From Bacilli bacterium (GTDB lineage Bacteria > Bacillota_I > Bacilli_A > RFN20 > CAG-826), in NCBI GenBank assembly GCA_024408105.1, contig JAKSVG010000009.1, forward strand, positions 1 to 33,274: DNA of 33,274 nucleotides, written 5' to 3'. Below are positions 30,185-33,274 of this stretch, in pieces. The notes under the pieces are model-generated. The model searched no databases. It worked only from the letters and a program-made list of their open reading frames with translations, and was not told the DNA's origin. A program made the translations under genes and the position numbers. Position 1 is the stretch's first letter; each line of letters starts with the position of its first letter.

Positions 30185-30254
30185 TAAAATAATGTTACTC
30201 CGAAAAGAGTAAAATTTAAAGGCGAACAATGAAACTTAACATGATTATAAAAAT

Positions 30255-31208
30255 TTAGTTTTTTGCCAAAAAGCCCTTAGATTCAATCTTTTTGAAAATT
30301 AAAGGATATAAAGTCATGAAAATTAGAGGAGTAGACATCTTTAAAAAGAAATGGACAACTCCAATACCTGCAAGTTTACCTAAAGGTCCAACTAAAAGAG
30401 TTTCCCATGCAATATATAGAAAACCGCCAATAACTGCTCTAGCAATTTTTTGAGCAGTTGTTCCGTTAGTATCAAATTTAATGAATCTTCTTTCAATAAA
30501 CCATCCGGTCATAATGCCAAAGAAAACACCAGGATCTTTAAATCCATCAACAGTCATCTTTTTTGGATCGACAATTAGCTTTCCGTCAACATAATCTAAT
30601 GGATAATTTTTTAATGAAATATAAATAAGCAAACCAACTACCAAAAAAGTAGCAATGATATAAATAATGATATCGGCATTTTTGTAGCGGTCACAAACAT
30701 TTAAAAGAAAAGCAACTAAAACAGACGATGCTGCACCAACAACACATGCTACTAAAACATCTTGAGGAGTATGAACTCCTAGATATAATCTAGAAAACAT
30801 AGTTAATAGAACCATAATGGTTCCAAAAACAATTACCCACCAGTATTTCTTAAACGCTGCTATCATTCCACCATAAAAGCCAGAAGTTGAAGAAACATGT
30901 CCACTAGGAAAGGAATATCCAGAAGCGGCACCTAATGCGCCTTGAACTGGCTTTATCCTTGGATCTCTCACCCATGGTCGATATACACAAAAAGTTGCTT
31001 TAAAAAAGGCCCCAAAGAAAATTGATGTTCCATAAGAGCATAATAAATTGGAAGCTTTTCTTTTATTAAAATTCCAATAAATAATTAATGCTGGAACCAT
31101 TAAGAAGTAATCAACAGCAATCAAAGAAATGAATAAGAAGAAATTATCTAAACTCCCGCCTATTGATTCTCTAAAAGACTGTAATCCGTATAAAAAATCT
31201 AAATCCAT
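30255..31208 (-). CDS. PAP2-superfamily membrane phosphatase
   Basis: 317 residues, about eight membrane helices. All three PAP2 motifs are present: KATFCVYRPW (K-x6-RP), SFPSGHVSS (PSGH) and SRLYLGVHTPQDV (SR-x5-H-x3-D). The enzyme dephosphorylates lipid phosphates such as undecaprenyl pyrophosphate, phosphatidate or phosphatidylglycerol phosphate on the outer face. The family's usual length is about 200-230 residues; the extra ~100 at the C-terminus hold three or four more helices. It is 25 bp behind the lipase-like lipoprotein gene. Confidence 0.9.
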   Translation of the reverse strand: MDLDFLYGLQSFRESIGGSLDNFFLFISLIAVDYFLMVPALIIYWNFNKRKASNLLCSYGTSIFFGAFFKATFCVYRPWVRDPRIKPVQGALGAASGYSFPSGHVSSTSGFYGGMIAAFKKYWWVIVFGTIMVLLTMFSRLYLGVHTPQDVLVACVVGAASSVLVAFLLNVCDRYKNADIIIYIIATFLVVGLLIYISLKNYPLDYVDGKLIVDPKKMTVDGFKDPGVFFGIMTGWFIERRFIKFDTNGTTAQKIARAVIGGFLYIAWETLLVGPLGKLAGIGVVHFFLKMSTPLIFMTLYPLIFKKIESKGFLAKN

Positions 31209-31233
31209 TTTAATAATCTTTCATAATTTTTAT

Positions 31234-32751
31234 TTACCTACTGAATTTAGCAGAAATAACCGTAGCAACAGCGGCATGTGTTCTTATCATTTGAGGACCA
31301 ACATCCACTATATCTGATATTCCTAAGCCAACTTCTAGAGCAATGTCTAAAATAACTCCGACAAATTTACTAATTATTTCATCATATGTACTTAGTATTT
31401 CAAAAATTTTATCCATTGGTGATTCTTCGCCAATTGTAGCCTCTGTTATTTCTCTCATAATAGCAATAAAAGCACATGGTCTAACATAAAGATTCACTAT
31501 ATATGAGTCTTCAGGTTCCTCGGGATTAACTATTTCTGTACGATAGCATTTTTTCATTTCTTTATTAACAATTCGTTTATTTAAACTATCAACAAAATCG
31601 TTAGCCTCTTCTAAAGAATCAAATTCATATACATCACTATCTTCATCAAGAGGAGCAAACTCAAATAAACTATCTCTAGTTAATGAAAGTTTTTTTAAGA
31701 ACATATCCAAGGCTTGGCATATTTTAGTAGGTTCACCAGGATATTTGTCTTTCATAATATTCTCATAATAAGTAGCATTTTCTACATGGGAGAAATATAA
31801 AATATTTCCATATAACTTAAATCCCCATTCTTTTAAAGGAACTCTACTAACCAAATCTTCTTTACATAATAAATTGAAAATTGATTTATATGATTGAAGT
31901 TTTTGTTCATTATCTTCACAAGTAGTTAAAGGAGCATTATAGCAATAGAATAAAGATTTAATATCTTTGTTATTGTCACTCATCATAGTGCCAACTAGGT
32001 TCATAACTCCTCCACCCCTAGAATGACCGCATCCAAAGAAATATGATTCAAAATTCTTGTCTTTGAAATCTTCAATATAAGTAATAACGTTATCATACAC
32101 TCTCTTGGCTGTTGCAGAGAAACCTTTATGGTCCTTTTTATTGATCCAATCAGGGCATTCATCAAACACTTCTTTATAAGCTTCGGTATCGCCTCCTACA
32201 TCAAAATTACTTGCCCAACCAGTATTATCGATATAGCCATGAATTGCGGTAAAGAAAAATTGATATTTTTTCCCATCTATTTCAGCTTTATGATTTCCGA
32301 TATATAATCCACATTTATCGTTAGGATTGTCAGAAAAACCTACGGTTGTATATCTAATATCTTTTAATCCGAATTGTTCATAAATTGGAAAAACTTCTCC
32401 ATCAGGTGTGGAATACTTGTCATTAACAAATTGCGTTTTTTCATTATATGTATCTGCTACTAGGCATGCCCCTATTTGAGCAACATCTGCATTAAATATT
32501 GGATTATCGTTATAAAGAAAGTTTCGATAATCCATTGTAATTTCAATTTCGTTTGTATTTTGCTTATTTATGGTGTCATAAAAAACAGTTCTATATTTAT
32601 TGCTCTTAGGATTAGGGTCAATGTTATCATAAAGACCATCGAAATCAGAATCAGTATAATTAACGACAGATTTATTGCATCCGCTTAATGAAATAACCGA
32701 CATGCCAGCAAGCAATAATAACGGCAATAAAATGATTTTTTTCTTTTTCAT
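31234..32751 (-). CDS. Secreted lipoprotein with lipase-like alpha/beta-hydrolase domain
   Basis: 505 residues. Lipobox LSGC gives a lipidated Cys25. A short Ca-binding-type loop, DSDFDGLYDNIDPNP (about 34-48), resembles a thrombospondin type-3 or dockerin-like DxDxDG repeat. An alpha/beta-hydrolase region follows with FTAIHGY and the nucleophile elbow GHSRGG (Ser244), as in class-3-lipase/DUF2974 proteins. The remaining ~230 residues are unusual; a His is in IRTHAAV near the end. It should face the outside of the membrane. Substrate (lipid or polymer ester) unknown. First gene of the envelope operon; GAGG precedes the ATG. Confidence 0.7.
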   Translation of the reverse strand: MKKKKIILLPLLLLAGMSVISLSGCNKSVVNYTDSDFDGLYDNIDPNPKSNKYRTVFYDTINKQNTNEIEITMDYRNFLYNDNPIFNADVAQIGACLVADTYNEKTQFVNDKYSTPDGEVFPIYEQFGLKDIRYTTVGFSDNPNDKCGLYIGNHKAEIDGKKYQFFFTAIHGYIDNTGWASNFDVGGDTEAYKEVFDECPDWINKKDHKGFSATAKRVYDNVITYIEDFKDKNFESYFFGCGHSRGGGVMNLVGTMMSDNNKDIKSLFYCYNAPLTTCEDNEQKLQSYKSIFNLLCKEDLVSRVPLKEWGFKLYGNILYFSHVENATYYENIMKDKYPGEPTKICQALDMFLKKLSLTRDSLFEFAPLDEDSDVYEFDSLEEANDFVDSLNKRIVNKEMKKCYRTEIVNPEEPEDSYIVNLYVRPCAFIAIMREITEATIGEESPMDKIFEILSTYDEIISKFVGVILDIALEVGLGISDIVDVGPQMIRTHAAVATVISAKFSR

Positions 32752-32767
32752 ACTAACCTCGCCTTTT

Positions 32768-33001
32768 TTATATTTTATAACAAATATTTATAAATGTGTG
32801 TTCATAATTGCTTAAATTTCTAAAGCCATCTACTGTTCCTACCATAGACAGCATCCTTTTAGCAAGTCGGGTTTCTTTCATTTCTAACTCAAAAATAGCA
32901 ACTGGAACATTCGATCTTGATGCAGTTCGATAAGCCATATTTAAAGCTAGAGCAGTTTTCCCTACTCCTGATCGTGCTCCTAAAAGGTCACTTCGCCTCC
33001 A
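32768..33001 (-). pseudogene. DnaB-like replicative helicase fragment
   Basis: The minus strand reads DLLGARSGVGKTALALNMAY, then VPVAIFELEMKETRLAKRML, then a stop at 32768-32770. GxxxxGKT(A) is Walker A, and the 'F-x-LEM' stretch is typical of DnaB C-terminal RecA-like domains. Only about 75 codons remain, against the usual ~450. Upstream the homology fades at about 33000, possibly with a frameshift (GGEVTF lies in the neighbouring frame). It is likely a phage or plasmid helicase relic cut by the adjacent element. Confidence 0.65.
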
Positions 33002-33274
33002 TGAAAGAGAAGTTTAAAGTAGTATGACGGTTGAAATATTCCGCCATTCACCGCTGCGGAGAAATTGAACCGGCAAAGTAAAAAGCCAGGCTAGTTGCTT
33101 GGCTTTTTAACTACATAGGTGTCAAACTTTGACTTATACCCAAATTTTAGTCCAATTATTGGGGGTAGATACACCGTTTTGTACTAATCTTCTCGCAATG
33201 ATACAATTGCAACCCCCTTGAGCTCTAGAAAGTGCAACCCCCTACCATAATCGTGAAAATTTGAAACCCCCTAT
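33002..33274. mobile_element. Probable insertion-sequence end (partial, runs off the window)
   Basis: No ORF of note. Three direct repeats of AACCCCCT type (33210-33218, 33235-33243, 33265-33273) and a hairpin terminator lie within 270 bp of the broken helicase gene. Repeated C-run motifs at a terminus recall transposase-binding repeats of IS21-like elements, but no transposase is visible here and the family is a guess. Confidence 0.4.
33080..33108. terminator. Bidirectional hairpin terminator
   Basis: AAAAAGCCAGGC (33080-33091), loop TAGTT, GCTTGGCTTTTT (33097-33108): a 12-bp stem with one G-T pair and A/T runs on both sides. It lies within the presumed IS end. Confidence 0.75.

Noticed and set aside
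1-33274. Mycoplasma-type code (UGA = Trp)
   Set aside because: Several genes end in TGA at the family-expected position (SPFH gene, LMW phosphatase, the ATGA overlaps), and Trp is encoded by TGG throughout.
1-33274. CRISPR array
   Set aside because: No regularly spaced direct repeats with unique spacers were seen. The repeats found are terminator duplicates, short motifs and the C-run repeats at the right edge.

Overview
The window comes from an AT-rich, low-GC Gram-positive type genome (Bacillota, perhaps a Bacilli/Mollicutes-related gut lineage). The reasons are the AT-rich codons, UGA used as a normal stop (for example at 4251-4253 and 24893-24895), CCA-encoded tRNAs, sigmaA-type promoters and a Firmicutes-style pgpA(yutG)-cdaA-glmM cluster. 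The genus cannot be fixed from sequence alone. Most genes lie on the minus strand. Many starts have no Shine-Dalgarno and sit 6-7 nt behind a -10 box, so leaderless transcripts look common here.

Layout. 1-12 kb is core metabolism: a truncated tRNA-Glu with gltX directly upstream of it, tRNA-Gly(GCC), an RDD protein-deoD-NERD operon, a mini-SPFH protein, then pgpA/yutG-cdaA-glmM (cyclic di-AMP and amino-sugar synthesis, with cdaR missing). Next comes a run of DUF2188 membrane protein, tRNA-Gly(CCC), Fe-alcohol dehydrogenase, YhhN protein and M3 oligopeptidase. tRNA-Val(GAC) and tRNA-Thr(CGT) follow.

12-18 kb is the accessory zone: an alpha/beta hydrolase, a methyltransferase with a 16-codon upstream ORF, and a translationally coupled pair. 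The pair is a RhuM protein with a phospholipase-D-like C-terminus, followed by an XRE helix-turn-helix fused to a Vat/XAT-type hexapeptide acetyltransferase. A perfect 14-bp palindrome overlaps the pair's promoter. A decayed rhuM copy with the same upstream terminator, an alkD-like remnant and a membrane-anchored XRE regulator (with its own palindrome between -35 and -10) lie just upstream. The RhuM-PLD/HTH-acetyltransferase pair is the best candidate for an undescribed system.

18-24 kb: DegV, tRNA-Leu(CAA) and tRNA-Leu(CAG), and a P2-type Ca2+/Mn2+ ATPase headed by a compact yybP-ykoY (Mn2+) riboswitch that appears to control access to the ribosome-binding site. Divergent from it is a stand-alone acyl-AMP ligase with a C-terminal carrier domain. 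24-33 kb: Nudix hydrolase, low-molecular-weight phosphatase, a heterodimeric ABC exporter and a four-gene envelope operon (lipase-like lipoprotein, PAP2 phosphatase, membrane protein, lipoprotein). The right edge holds a broken DnaB-like helicase fragment next to what looks like an insertion-sequence end.

All seven tRNAs carry G or C at position 34, and several abut or are embedded in protein-coding transcription units.
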